A stretch of DNA of 64,000 nucleotides from Crossiella sp. S99.2. GTDB lineage: Bacteria > Actinomycetota > Actinomycetes > Mycobacteriales > Pseudonocardiaceae. Each line of letters begins with the position of its first letter. Positions within the stretch are counted from its first letter, which is position 1. The position numbers and the translations under genes are program-made. Shown in pieces: positions 33,982 to 41,854 of the stretch. A model generated the notes under the pieces. It made no database searches, was not told the DNA's origin, and saw nothing but the letters and a program-made list of their open reading frames with translations. The stretch is from positions 224,502-288,501 of the forward strand of contig NZ_JALMDK010000012.1 in NCBI RefSeq assembly GCF_023094165.1, in the 5' to 3' direction.

Positions 33982-34278
33982 TTGGCGGTTCAGCGGAGTA
34001 ATCCGGGGTGCTGGGGTCTGTTCACGGTGGGCGCGGTGGGGCTGCTGGCGATCCCGCTGGGTATCGGGGCCGCGGTCGGCGCCGAGCCGAGAATCGTTGC
34101 CGGGCAGCTGATCGCGGCCCCGGCCGGGAAGCAGGAGCCGGACTCCTTGCAGCTCTCCCTCCGGCACGAGTTCGGGAGCCTGCGACTCGCGAACCGGTCA
34201 CAGACGTTCGGCGCGACGCCGGAGCGGGCCGGCGCTTGTCCGGGCAACGCGCGGTTGGCGATCTGCTCGTTCCAGTAG
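33982..34278 (+). CDS. Small exported or membrane-anchored hypothetical protein
   Basis: This 98-residue product starts at TTG 33982 (ribosome site GAGGGGAG about 8 bases upstream). It has one hydrophobic segment (GLFTVGAVGLLAIPLGIGAAVG) followed by a polar domain of about 60 residues with two cysteines near the end (GACPGNARLAICSF). It lies upstream of another small exported protein and the DsbA/VKOR pair, so the cysteines may be disulfide-linked. No family is recognised. Confidence 0.55.
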   Translation: MAVQRSNPGCWGLFTVGAVGLLAIPLGIGAAVGAEPRIVAGQLIAAPAGKQEPDSLQLSLRHEFGSLRLANRSQTFGATPERAGACPGNARLAICSFQ

Positions 34279-34288
34279 CCTGAACGGC

Positions 34289-34690
34289 GTGTTCGGCGGA
34301 CGGCGAGGGATCTTCACGCGAGCGGGTCTCGCGCGGGCTCTCGCCGTCCTCGGCCTGCTGATCGGCCTGGTCCTGACCCAGGAGGCCGCGCACGCCGACG
34401 ATCCGAGCACCCCCGGCTGCCATTCGCTGTACTCGGTCGCGTTGCTGGTCGCCGACCACTGCGTGCCCGGCCAGCCGGGGCAGGCCGCGCCGCAACACGG
34501 TCCGGACCAGCCCGCTGACCTGCTCGGCGCCTGCCTGGCGTTGCTGGTGGCCGTGTTGCTCGTGCTGGCCGCCCTGCCCGGCCCACGGACGTTGATCACC
34601 GTGCTCGCCCAGTTCCGCGCACCGCGACCACCCACCGGGCGTCGTCGCTCCGCACCCAGCCTCGCCCAGCTCTGCGTGCTGCGCACGTAG
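34289..34690 (+). CDS. Small exported membrane protein of unknown function
   Basis: This 133-residue protein (GTG 34289) has an N-terminal signal-like helix (ALAVLGLLIGLVLTQEAAHA), an extracellular stretch with two cysteines (PGCHSLYSV, ADHCVPGQP), then a second membrane helix (LLGACLALLVAVLLVLAALPG) and a basic cytoplasmic tail. It begins 10 bp after the preceding small gene, and the DsbA gene follows after 95 bp. The context suggests it is a substrate or accessory of extracytoplasmic disulfide formation, which is inference only. Confidence 0.6.
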   Translation: MFGGRRGIFTRAGLARALAVLGLLIGLVLTQEAAHADDPSTPGCHSLYSVALLVADHCVPGQPGQAAPQHGPDQPADLLGACLALLVAVLLVLAALPGPRTLITVLAQFRAPRPPTGRRRSAPSLAQLCVLRT

Positions 34691-34785
34691 GCCGATCCGC
34701 CCGCCCCGCCACGAGGTCGCGCTGACCTCGTGCGCCCGCGCGCGTTCGCGCCTGCCCGCATCCACCCAGAGTTCAGGGGATACCC

Positions 34786-35463
34786 ATGTCTGCCAATGCC
34801 AGGATCTCGCTCGTCGTCATCGCGGTGGTCGCCGCGGTGGTCACCGCCTTGTTCGTGTTCAACCGGCCCAACACCCCGGCGCCCGCCGCGCAACCCGGTC
34901 CATCGGGCGCGCCCAGCACCGCGCCTGCCGAGGTGCTCGTCCGGCCGGACAGCCACAAGCTCTCCACCGCGCCCGACGGCAAGGTCACCGTGGTGGAGTT
35001 CCTCGACCTGGAGTGCGAGGCATGCCGGGCGGCCTACCCCGGTGTGGAGAAACTGCGCGCGGAGTACGCGGGCAAGGTCACCTTCGTGCTGCGCTACTTC
35101 CCGATCCCCAGTCACCGCAACGCCGAACTCGCCGCCCGCGCGGTGGAGGCCGCGGGCAAGCAGGGCAAGCTGGAGCCGATGTACCAGGGGCTTTATGAGA
35201 CCCAGCAGCAGTGGGGTGAGCAGCAGACCGAACAGCGTCCGGCCTTCCTCGACCTCGCCCGCCGGATCGGCCTGGACCTGCCGGCCTTCGAGCGCGATCT
35301 GGACGACCCGGCCACCCTGGCCCGGGTGCTGGCCGACCGCACCGACGGCGTCACCCTCGGCGTGCAGGGCACCCCGACCTTCTTCGTCAACGGCGCCAAG
35401 TACACCGGCCGACCCAGCTACGAGGGTCTGAAGTCCGCCATCGACGCGGCACTGGCGAAGTGA
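34786..35463 (+). CDS. Membrane-anchored DsbA-like thiol oxidoreductase
   Basis: This 225-residue protein has an N-terminal membrane anchor (residues about 6-26), a proline/alanine linker and a DsbA/thioredoxin_4 domain. The active site is CEAC in VVEFLDLECEACRAAYPG, and the cis-proline loop is GVQGTPTFFVNG. It would oxidise cysteine pairs in exported proteins. Its stop overlaps the GTG of the VKOR gene (GTGA), a linkage found across actinobacteria because VKOR reoxidises DsbA. Confidence 0.94.
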   Translation: MSANARISLVVIAVVAAVVTALFVFNRPNTPAPAAQPGPSGAPSTAPAEVLVRPDSHKLSTAPDGKVTVVEFLDLECEACRAAYPGVEKLRAEYAGKVTFVLRYFPIPSHRNAELAARAVEAAGKQGKLEPMYQGLYETQQQWGEQQTEQRPAFLDLARRIGLDLPAFERDLDDPATLARVLADRTDGVTLGVQGTPTFFVNGAKYTGRPSYEGLKSAIDAALAK

Positions 35464-36065
35464 GCACCGGTGTGGCGGAGCGGGCCCCGTTCCCGCTCCG
35501 CCTGCTGCCCTGGCTGCTGACCGCGGGCGGCCTGCTCGGCCTGGCCGCGGCCTTCACGCTGACCGTGGAGAAGATCGTGCTGCTGCGCGATCCGGGCTAC
35601 CTGCCCAGTTGCAGCATCGACCCGATCCTCAGCTGCGGTTCGGTGATGCGCACCGCCCAGGCCGAGGTCTTCGGCTTCCCCAACCCGCTGCTCGGCGTGG
35701 CCGGGTTCGCCGCGATCAGCACCATCGGCGCGGCCCTGCTGGCCGGCGCCCGGTTCCGGCGCTGGTTCTGGCTGGGGGTGCAGGCCGGGGTCACCTTCGG
35801 GGTGATCTTCGTGCACTGGCTGATTTTCCAGAGCCTGTACCGGATCGGCGCGCTGTGCCCGTACTGCCTGGTGGTGTGGGCGGTGACGATCCCGATCTTC
35901 CTCTACGTCACGCTGCACAACCTGCACCACGGCCACCTGCCGTCCCCGGCAGGGGTGCGGCGGACCCTGCTCACCTTCCACACCGTGGTGCTCACCGGCT
36001 GGTTCACCCTGATCCTGGCCGGGGTGCTGCAGGCGTTCTGGACCTACTGGAGCACCGTGTTCTAG
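35460..36065 (+). CDS. Vitamin K epoxide reductase (VKOR) family protein
   Basis: This 201-residue integral membrane protein has five hydrophobic helices. The loop cysteines are in LPSCSIDPILSCGSVM and the redox centre is CPYC in ALCPYCLVVWAVT. In bacteria VKOR replaces DsbB: it reoxidises the DsbA partner and passes electrons to menaquinone. The start is GTG 35460, coupled to dsbA. It is followed by a palindromic element and a converging gene. Confidence 0.95.
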   Translation: MSTGVAERAPFPLRLLPWLLTAGGLLGLAAAFTLTVEKIVLLRDPGYLPSCSIDPILSCGSVMRTAQAEVFGFPNPLLGVAGFAAISTIGAALLAGARFRRWFWLGVQAGVTFGVIFVHWLIFQSLYRIGALCPYCLVVWAVTIPIFLYVTLHNLHHGHLPSPAGVRRTLLTFHTVVLTGWFTLILAGVLQAFWTYWSTVF

Positions 36066-36074
36066 GCCCACCGC

Positions 36075-36141
36075 CGTCGAGTTGGCCCAAGCAGTACGCC
36101 CAGATGGGCCAACTACCCGTACGACTTGGGCCAACTCGACG
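36075..36141. repeat. Convergent-gap palindromic repeat, copy 3 (type B)
   Basis: Outer arms of 17 bases (36075-36091 and 36125-36141) are perfectly complementary and nearly the same as in copy 2. Cores begin at 36082 (TTGGCCCAA), 36104 (ATGGGCCAA, one mismatch) and 36126 (TTGGGCCAA), with the same 22-bp spacing. The spacers again contain GTACG pairing across the element. It lies between the VKOR stop (9 bp away) and the converging stop at 36161 (19 bp away). Confidence 0.88.
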
Positions 36142-36160
36142 TTGGGTGGGTTACGGACAC

Positions 36161-37696
36161 CTACGCCCGCATGATGATCACGTCGCCGTGTCCGCCGTAG
36201 CCCAGCACCGGTTCGGCGTACTGGGTGCCGTCGAAGGTGATCAGCAGCCAGTTCTTGCCCACCGGCACGATCTGCGGGTGCGGGATGTTGGTCTTGTACG
36301 GCGCGTCCAGGGTGCCCAGGAACCGCACGTCCAGGTCGTAGACCCGGTACTGCCGCCCGATCCCGTCGCTGGCCAGCAGGTACCACTGCCCGCCGACGCG
36401 CTGCAGGATGGTGCCCTCGCACTCCCGCACGGTGGCGTCCCGGCCGCGCAGGGTGAGGCGTTCGTGGTAGTCCGCGCCGCGCGGGGCCACGGCCAGTGCC
36501 GGGTGGAAGTTGAACGGGGTCTGGCTGGGGCTTTCCACGAAGCCGACGTGCCAGCGGCCGTCGATCTTGGTGATGGACGGGTCCCAGGAACTGACGTCGG
36601 TGGGCACGGCGAGCCGCTTGGTGGGCAGCACATGCACTCCGGCGAGCACGTTTGCCCTGGTCCGCAGGTGCCGGATGTGCACGCCGCGGAAGGCGAAATC
36701 GCCCCAGGAACTCATCGCCACGATGAACTCGTCGCCGTCCAGCACGATCTGCCCGGCGTGGTCGCCGACGATCACGCCGTCCTCGCGGCTGAAGTACAGC
36801 TGCGCGACCTGGGTGATCTTGCTCGGGTCCTTCAGGTCCAGGGTCCACACACCCCAGTGCGCCTGCTGGAAGAAGCCCAGCCCGGCGCAGGTGGCAGTCA
36901 GGTACAACTTGCCGTTGCGCACCAGGGGTTTCCCGTCCGGGGTCTGCACCGCGTGCAGGTCCCGGAGCCCGGCCTGTCCGAAGTACCCGGCCTGCACCCG
37001 GCCCAGCACCACCGGGCCGTCCCCGCCCGCCCCGTAGGCGTAGGAGAAGGTGCCCAGGGTGGCCGGGCGGCGCAGGTCGAGCTTGGCGGACACGCCGTCG
37101 CGCTCGCTGACCAGGGGCGCCCAGCCGGTGCCGGTGCCGGTGCTGTCGTGCAGTGCGGTGATCGCGTTCTCGTTGACCACGAAGGCGAACCGGAACGGCG
37201 CCCGCAACTTCGCCGCCGCCGATTTCACCACGGTGGTGGTCCCGTTGACGGTGACCTCGATGCTGGCGGTGCCGGTGGCCGCGTCGTAGCGGGCGAGCAC
37301 CCGGTTGGCCGAGTTGGCGGCCAGCCCGGCCACCACCGAGGCGCCCGGGGCCAGTTCGGTGACCTCCACCAGCACCGAGGCGAACGGCGCGCGCGGGCTG
37401 ATCCCGGTGCGCACCAGGAAGTCCCCACTGGTCCTGGGCAGTGGCGGCGCGGCCGTGTCGTACTGCTCGAACCCGGGCGCCAGCAGCGCGAACGGCCGGA
37501 ACTGCTCGGCGATCCGGAACCGCAGGTCCATCGGCGTGATCCCGGCCGCCTCGGCCAGCGCGGTCTCCGCCGGGGTGACCTCGGCGGCCGTCGCGGTGCC
37601 GGTGCCCACGCCCACCATGGCGGCCGCGCCCAGCGCGCCCAGCCCGGTGAGCAGGTGTCTGCGGTCGATACCGCGTGGCGACTCGGGAATCGTCAT
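36161..37696 (-). CDS. Tat-exported protein with five-bladed-propeller-like C-terminus (function unknown)
   Basis: This 511-residue protein has a twin-arginine signal (GIDRRHLLTGLGALGAAAMVG, cleavage near ATAAE). The middle part is beta-rich. The C-terminal half has features like glycosidase-43-type propellers: DPSITKIDGRWHVGFVES, GTILQRVGGQWYLLASDG and PQIVPVGKNWLLITFDG. No complete catalytic triad can be assigned. A ribosome site GGGGGGAA precedes ATG 37696. It is 31 bp downstream of the LVIVD-repeat protein gene, and both are probably on one transcript. Confidence 0.7.
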   Translation of the reverse strand: MTIPESPRGIDRRHLLTGLGALGAAAMVGVGTGTATAAEVTPAETALAEAAGITPMDLRFRIAEQFRPFALLAPGFEQYDTAAPPLPRTSGDFLVRTGISPRAPFASVLVEVTELAPGASVVAGLAANSANRVLARYDAATGTASIEVTVNGTTTVVKSAAAKLRAPFRFAFVVNENAITALHDSTGTGTGWAPLVSERDGVSAKLDLRRPATLGTFSYAYGAGGDGPVVLGRVQAGYFGQAGLRDLHAVQTPDGKPLVRNGKLYLTATCAGLGFFQQAHWGVWTLDLKDPSKITQVAQLYFSREDGVIVGDHAGQIVLDGDEFIVAMSSWGDFAFRGVHIRHLRTRANVLAGVHVLPTKRLAVPTDVSSWDPSITKIDGRWHVGFVESPSQTPFNFHPALAVAPRGADYHERLTLRGRDATVRECEGTILQRVGGQWYLLASDGIGRQYRVYDLDVRFLGTLDAPYKTNIPHPQIVPVGKNWLLITFDGTQYAEPVLGYGGHGDVIIMRA

Positions 37697-37727
37697 TGTT
37701 TCCCCCCAGGTTCTCGGGCCGGCGGAA

Positions 37728-39104
37728 CTACTTCGTGAGCTTGAGGATGTCGATGCCGCGCTTGTTGTCCGCCACGTAGGTCAGGCCACGGTGCCACGCA
37801 GGTTCCCACGACGCGGCGTCGGCCGGCCGGAAGTAACCGACCTGTGTCGGGTTGGTCGGATCGCTGACATCGATGAACCGGGTGCCCTGGGCGTAGAAGG
37901 ACTGCACCAGGATGTTGCCGCGGATGTCGAAGTAGTGCGCCGAACAGTCCCCGCTGTCCGGGTTGCTGCCCTCCTGACCGGCCACGCTCCAGGTGCCCAC
38001 GGTGTTGAGCCGGAACGGTTTCTCCTTGCTGGAGCGCCAGCCCTGGCCGCCGTAGGAGCCCTTGAGCGAGGAGATCACCAGCACGCCGTCGGCGGCGCAG
38101 CCAGGGTTGAACGCCTCCTCGGTGGCGAAGAGCAGATCGCCGCCGCCCCAGTGCCACGGGTTCGCGCCGTCCCCGGCCCGCCGGCCGACCTGGCGGTAGC
38201 TGTTGTGCATGAACTTGGAGGCCGCGGCCAGCTCGTCGATGCCGCCGCCTGCGTAGGGGATCGGGTCCCACGGGGTGGCCTTGCGGATCCGGTTGGCCAC
38301 CGGGTCCCAGTGCCAGCCGCCGGTCCGGTACCCGCGCACGCCGCCCCGGCCCGCGGCCCAGGCGATACCGGTGGCGTCGACCTGGACGTCGTGCACGTAG
38401 TCGGTCTTGCCGTCGTTGCGGCCGGTGTCGATGGGCTTGGTGAAGACCTTGGGGTTGCGCGGATCCCGGATGTCGGTCACCCACACCGGGCGGCCGCCCC
38501 AGTCGGCTGGCATGTCCGCGGCCTTGGCCGGGCCGCCGGTCCACAGGTAGCGGCAGTCCTCGATGCAGCTCGTGGTGTGCCCGGCGGGCAACTCGACGAA
38601 GCTGAGCACGGTGAGCTTGGCCGGGTCCTTGGCGTCGACGATGTACACGCCGGACTTGCCGGTCTGCACGTTGCCGCCGAAGGCCCTGGGGTCCCTGGCC
38701 AGGAAGACCAGCTTGCGCTTGGGGTCGACCTCGGTGTCCTCGGTCTCCCACAGGCCGGGCATGGACAGCTCGCCGATCTGCACCGGCTTGGCGGGGTCCT
38801 TGCTGATGTCGTAGGACTTCAGCCCGAACTGCCCGGAGACCAGCAGCACGTCCTGCCGGCCGTACTGCAGGAAGTCCAGCGCGATCGCGCCCTGCGCGCC
38901 CGGCACCGAGCCGACCAGTTCGACGTTCTTGACCGCGCCGGTGTCCTTGCCGCTCTTGCCGTGCGCGTGCCCGGCGGCCGCGGCGGCGGGCGCCTGGAAC
39001 TCCGGTTGCTCCTCATCACAGGCCCACGCCGGCAACGCGGTGGCGGCCAGCGCCAGCGCGGTGATCATCGCGACCATCCCGGACCGTTTTCCTACCCGAG
39101 CCAT
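37728..39104 (-). CDS. Secreted LVIVD/beta-propeller repeat protein
   Basis: This 458-residue protein has a signal peptide (residues 1 to about 29, MVAMITALALAATALPAWA) and a His-rich mature N-terminus (HAHGKSG). Repeated propeller blades follow, with sequences such as GQFGLKSYDISKDPAKP, GVYIVDAKDPAKL, VWVTDIRDPRNPK and TRFIDVSDPTNP; these are LVIVD-type repeats. Four cysteines are spaced in pairs. ATG 39104 has a GGGAGGG ribosome site. The molecular role of LVIVD proteins is unknown; a surface-binding function is plausible. Confidence 0.8.
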   Translation of the reverse strand: MARVGKRSGMVAMITALALAATALPAWACDEEQPEFQAPAAAAAGHAHGKSGKDTGAVKNVELVGSVPGAQGAIALDFLQYGRQDVLLVSGQFGLKSYDISKDPAKPVQIGELSMPGLWETEDTEVDPKRKLVFLARDPRAFGGNVQTGKSGVYIVDAKDPAKLTVLSFVELPAGHTTSCIEDCRYLWTGGPAKAADMPADWGGRPVWVTDIRDPRNPKVFTKPIDTGRNDGKTDYVHDVQVDATGIAWAAGRGGVRGYRTGGWHWDPVANRIRKATPWDPIPYAGGGIDELAAASKFMHNSYRQVGRRAGDGANPWHWGGGDLLFATEEAFNPGCAADGVLVISSLKGSYGGQGWRSSKEKPFRLNTVGTWSVAGQEGSNPDSGDCSAHYFDIRGNILVQSFYAQGTRFIDVSDPTNPTQVGYFRPADAASWEPAWHRGLTYVADNKRGIDILKLTK

Positions 39105-39199
39105 AACGCCCTCCCGATCGTTCGGCCAGGAACAACCTAGGCTGGGATGCCGTGGGGGACAAGGCATCGACCGCTCGTCCCCAGAAGGAGGAAGCCCGG

Positions 39200-40681
39200 A
39201 TGCGCCGCCGCAACACCCTGCTGATGGCCCTGGCGGTCAGCGGCCTGACCGCCTGCACCACCCCGGAGGCCCCGGCGCCCGCCCAACCCGGCACCTTCAC
39301 CATGGCGGTCACCGAACCCGCCGCGCTGCTGCCAGGACAGGCGCTGGACCAGCCAGGCAAGCTGCTGGTCGGCGCGCTGTGGACACCGCTGATGACCGTC
39401 GACAACCCGGGCGCGGCCCCGGTCCCGGCGGCCGCGGAGAAGGTCGAGAGTCCCGACCAACGACGCTGGACGATCCGCCTCCGGCCGGGCTGGCGCTTCC
39501 ACGACAACACCCCGGTCACCGCCCGCTCCTACGCCCAGACCTGGGCGATGGCCAGACAACAGCGCTGGGCCGCCGCGGGCCTGCTGGACCAGCTCCAGGT
39601 CCAGGAGGTGGCCACCCCGGACGACCTGACCGTCGAGGTCACCCTGGCCGCCGCCCAGCGCCACTTCCCGGTCGCGCTCACCAGCACCCTGCTCGCCCCG
39701 CTGTCCGAACAGGCCCTGACCCGCCGGGACTGGAAAACCCTGATCGGCAACGGCCCCTACCGCGCCGAAGGCCAGTGGTCCCAGGGCATCCGGCTGACCG
39801 CCAACCCGGCCTACGCCGGTGCCACCAAGGCCAAGTCCGAGGCGATCAAGGTCGTGGTCGCCACCGCCGAAGCCCAGTACGCCCAGCTCACCGCGGGCGG
39901 GATCGACCTGGCCACCGAGATCCCCGCCGCCGAACACGGCAAACTGACCAGCCAGTTCGCCAACCGCAGCACCACCTGGCCGCAACCGGAGGCCACCTAC
40001 CTGGCCTTCCCGGCCCGCCCCGAGTACGCCGACCCGGCTCGCCGACACGCCCTGTCCATGGCCGTCGACCGCGAGGCCCTGGCCACCGGCCCCCTCTCCC
40101 ACCGGGTCACCCCGGCCACCGCGCTGCTGCCCGCGGCCCTGGGCGCCGACCGCAAGGACTCCGCCTGCCGGCCCTGCGTGCACGACGTCCAGGCCGCCGC
40201 CCTGCTGGCCCGGCAGAGCGAGCTGCCCAAGAACCTCACCGTGTACTTCAACCAGGACACCGATCAGCGCACCTGGATCGAACCCCTGGCCGCCCAGCTC
40301 CGCCTGTCCCTCAACGCCGAGGCCATCACCACCAAGGGCCTGCCCGCCGCCGAGTACACCGACCGGCTCGACCACCACCGCTTCGACGGCCCCTACCTGC
40401 TCACCGCCCACGCCACCTACCCCCACCCGACCGCCCTGCTGTCCAGGCTGGCCACCCAGGTCGGCTTCACCCACCCGAGTTTCGCCGAACTCCTGGCCGG
40501 CGCGGACACCTCGGAGGCGGCCGACCGGGACCTGCGGCTGGCGGAGAACATCGCCCTGCGCGAGCTGCCACTGGCGCCGTTGTGGTCGCCGCACGGCCAC
40601 CTGTACTGGTCCACCCGGCTGGCCGACGTCACCCCGGACCCGGTCACCGGCCTCCGCCTGGCGGGCATCCGCGCAGGCTGA
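39200..40681 (+). CDS. Lipoprotein solute-binding protein (family 5 extracellular)
   Basis: This 493-residue protein has a lipoprotein signal (LLMALAVSGLTACTT with lipobox LTAC), followed by the peptide/nickel-binding family 5 pattern (LVGALWTPLMTVD, WTIRLRPGWRFHDNTPVTA, LIGNGPYRAE). ATG 39200 was chosen for AAGGAGG just upstream and the correct lipobox distance. No permease or ATPase genes adjoin it, so it is an orphan receptor that either works with a transporter elsewhere or acts in signalling. It is divergent from the LVIVD protein gene. Confidence 0.88.
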   Translation: MRRRNTLLMALAVSGLTACTTPEAPAPAQPGTFTMAVTEPAALLPGQALDQPGKLLVGALWTPLMTVDNPGAAPVPAAAEKVESPDQRRWTIRLRPGWRFHDNTPVTARSYAQTWAMARQQRWAAAGLLDQLQVQEVATPDDLTVEVTLAAAQRHFPVALTSTLLAPLSEQALTRRDWKTLIGNGPYRAEGQWSQGIRLTANPAYAGATKAKSEAIKVVVATAEAQYAQLTAGGIDLATEIPAAEHGKLTSQFANRSTTWPQPEATYLAFPARPEYADPARRHALSMAVDREALATGPLSHRVTPATALLPAALGADRKDSACRPCVHDVQAAALLARQSELPKNLTVYFNQDTDQRTWIEPLAAQLRLSLNAEAITTKGLPAAEYTDRLDHHRFDGPYLLTAHATYPHPTALLSRLATQVGFTHPSFAELLAGADTSEAADRDLRLAENIALRELPLAPLWSPHGHLYWSTRLADVTPDPVTGLRLAGIRAG

Positions 40682-40701
40682 GCAGCCCGCCGCCCCGTAC
40701 C

Positions 40702-40758
40702 ACTTGGGCCAACTGGCACGCCCACTTGGGCCAACCCGGCGTACCAGTTGGCCCAAGT
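40702..40758. repeat. Convergent-gap palindromic repeat, copy 4 (type A)
   Basis: Arms of 21 bases (40702-40722 and 40738-40758) pair with one mismatch and enclose a 15-base loop that matches the loop of copy 1 except at one base. Cores begin at 40704, 40726 and 40748 (TTGGGCCAA, TTGGGCCAA, TTGGCCCAA), the 22-bp period again. It lies 20 bp after the solute-binding protein stop and 17 bp from the converging kinase stop. Copies 1 and 4 are almost identical although 34 kb apart. Confidence 0.9.
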
Positions 40759-40775
40759 CGCCGGGTGGGTTGGGG

Positions 40776-41714
40776 TCAGGGCGTCAGGGACAGGTAGACC
40801 AGGATGGCCACGCTCAGCGCGAGCATCGTCATGCCCGCGAACAGCAGCCGCGTCCGACGCGGCGGCGGCGCGGTGGTCGGCTTCCGCGGGGGTGGCGAGC
40901 CGGCCCGCCCGGCCATGATCCGGCCGAGCTGTTCGCGCAGCTGGTCCGGTCCTGGCCGGTCCACCGGATTCCGCCGCAACAGCGCCGACACCACCGGCCC
41001 CAGCACCCCGGCCCGCGAGGTCGTCGGCGGTTCCGCGGTGATCGTCGCGGTCAGCGTGGCGGCCGCGCTTTCCCGCGCGTACGGCGCTTTGCCCTCCACC
41101 GCCGTGTACAGCGTCGCGCCCAGCGACCAGAAGTCCGAGGCGGGCCGGGGGAGTTGGCCCTTCAGCCGCTCCGGCGCGATGTAGCCGGGCGAGCCGTGCA
41201 GCGCGCCGGTGGTGGCCGCGGTTTCCGCCTCGGTCAGCCGGGCCACCCCGAAATCGGTCAGGAAGATCTGGCCGTCGTCGGCGATCAGGATGTTCGCCGG
41301 TTTCACGTCCCGGTGCAGAATCCCGCGGTGGTGCGCGTTGTCCAGGGCCTCCACCACCGCCAGTCCGATCCGGGCGACCAGCATCGGCGGCAATGCGCCG
41401 TCCTCATCGACCACCTGTTGCAGTGATCGGCTCGGAATTTGTTCCATGACAATCCACGGCCTGCCGTCCGCACTCACCAGATCGTGGACCCGAACCACGT
41501 TCGGGTGGTCCAGTCGGGCGGCGCTGGTGGCCTCCCGGCGGATGCGTTCGTGGTGGGCGGCGGCGGTGGCGGCGGACCAGTCCGGCGGGGTGCGCAGTTC
41601 CTTGATCGCGACCTCGCGCTCCAGCACGGTGTCGAATCCGTACCAGACCACGCTCATCCCGCCCCGGGCCAGCTCACCGTCGAGCCGATAGCGGTCGGCG
41701 AGCAGGTAGTTCAC
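40776..41714 (-). CDS. Serine/threonine protein kinase with single C-terminal membrane helix
   Basis: This 312-residue Hanks-type kinase has the glycine loop GELARGGMSVVW, lysine in EVAIKEL, catalytic loop ILHRDVKPANIL, DFG in LTDFGVARL and the APE motif in GYIAPERL. After a short proline-rich juxtamembrane segment it ends in one helix (LLFAGMTMLALSVAILVYLSL) with almost nothing outside, so it lacks a PASTA or other sensor domain. The start is GTG 41714. Upstream, a CGCTTT/AAAGCG hairpin (41724-41738) and a TAGACT -10-like word (minus strand, 41759-41754) mark the leader and promoter. Confidence 0.92.
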   Translation of the reverse strand: MNYLLADRYRLDGELARGGMSVVWYGFDTVLEREVAIKELRTPPDWSAATAAAHHERIRREATSAARLDHPNVVRVHDLVSADGRPWIVMEQIPSRSLQQVVDEDGALPPMLVARIGLAVVEALDNAHHRGILHRDVKPANILIADDGQIFLTDFGVARLTEAETAATTGALHGSPGYIAPERLKGQLPRPASDFWSLGATLYTAVEGKAPYARESAAATLTATITAEPPTTSRAGVLGPVVSALLRRNPVDRPGPDQLREQLGRIMAGRAGSPPPRKPTTAPPPRRTRLLFAGMTMLALSVAILVYLSLTP

Positions 41715-41854
41715 GCGAGGGCTCGCTTTCTCAAAGCGGAGACAGCGCGTCCGAGTCTAGTCGCGATGTGCGAAAAGTCGGAAATCGAATACTGGTGGTA
41801 ATGAGGTCACCTGATGGCATTTTCCCGGATGGGTTAATTTTTGCCAGTGAGTAT

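Noticed and set aside
36161..37696. Annotation as an active GH43 glycosidase
   Set aside because: The DPSIT-like motif is reminiscent, but I cannot place all three catalytic acids, so only a propeller-like fold is claimed.
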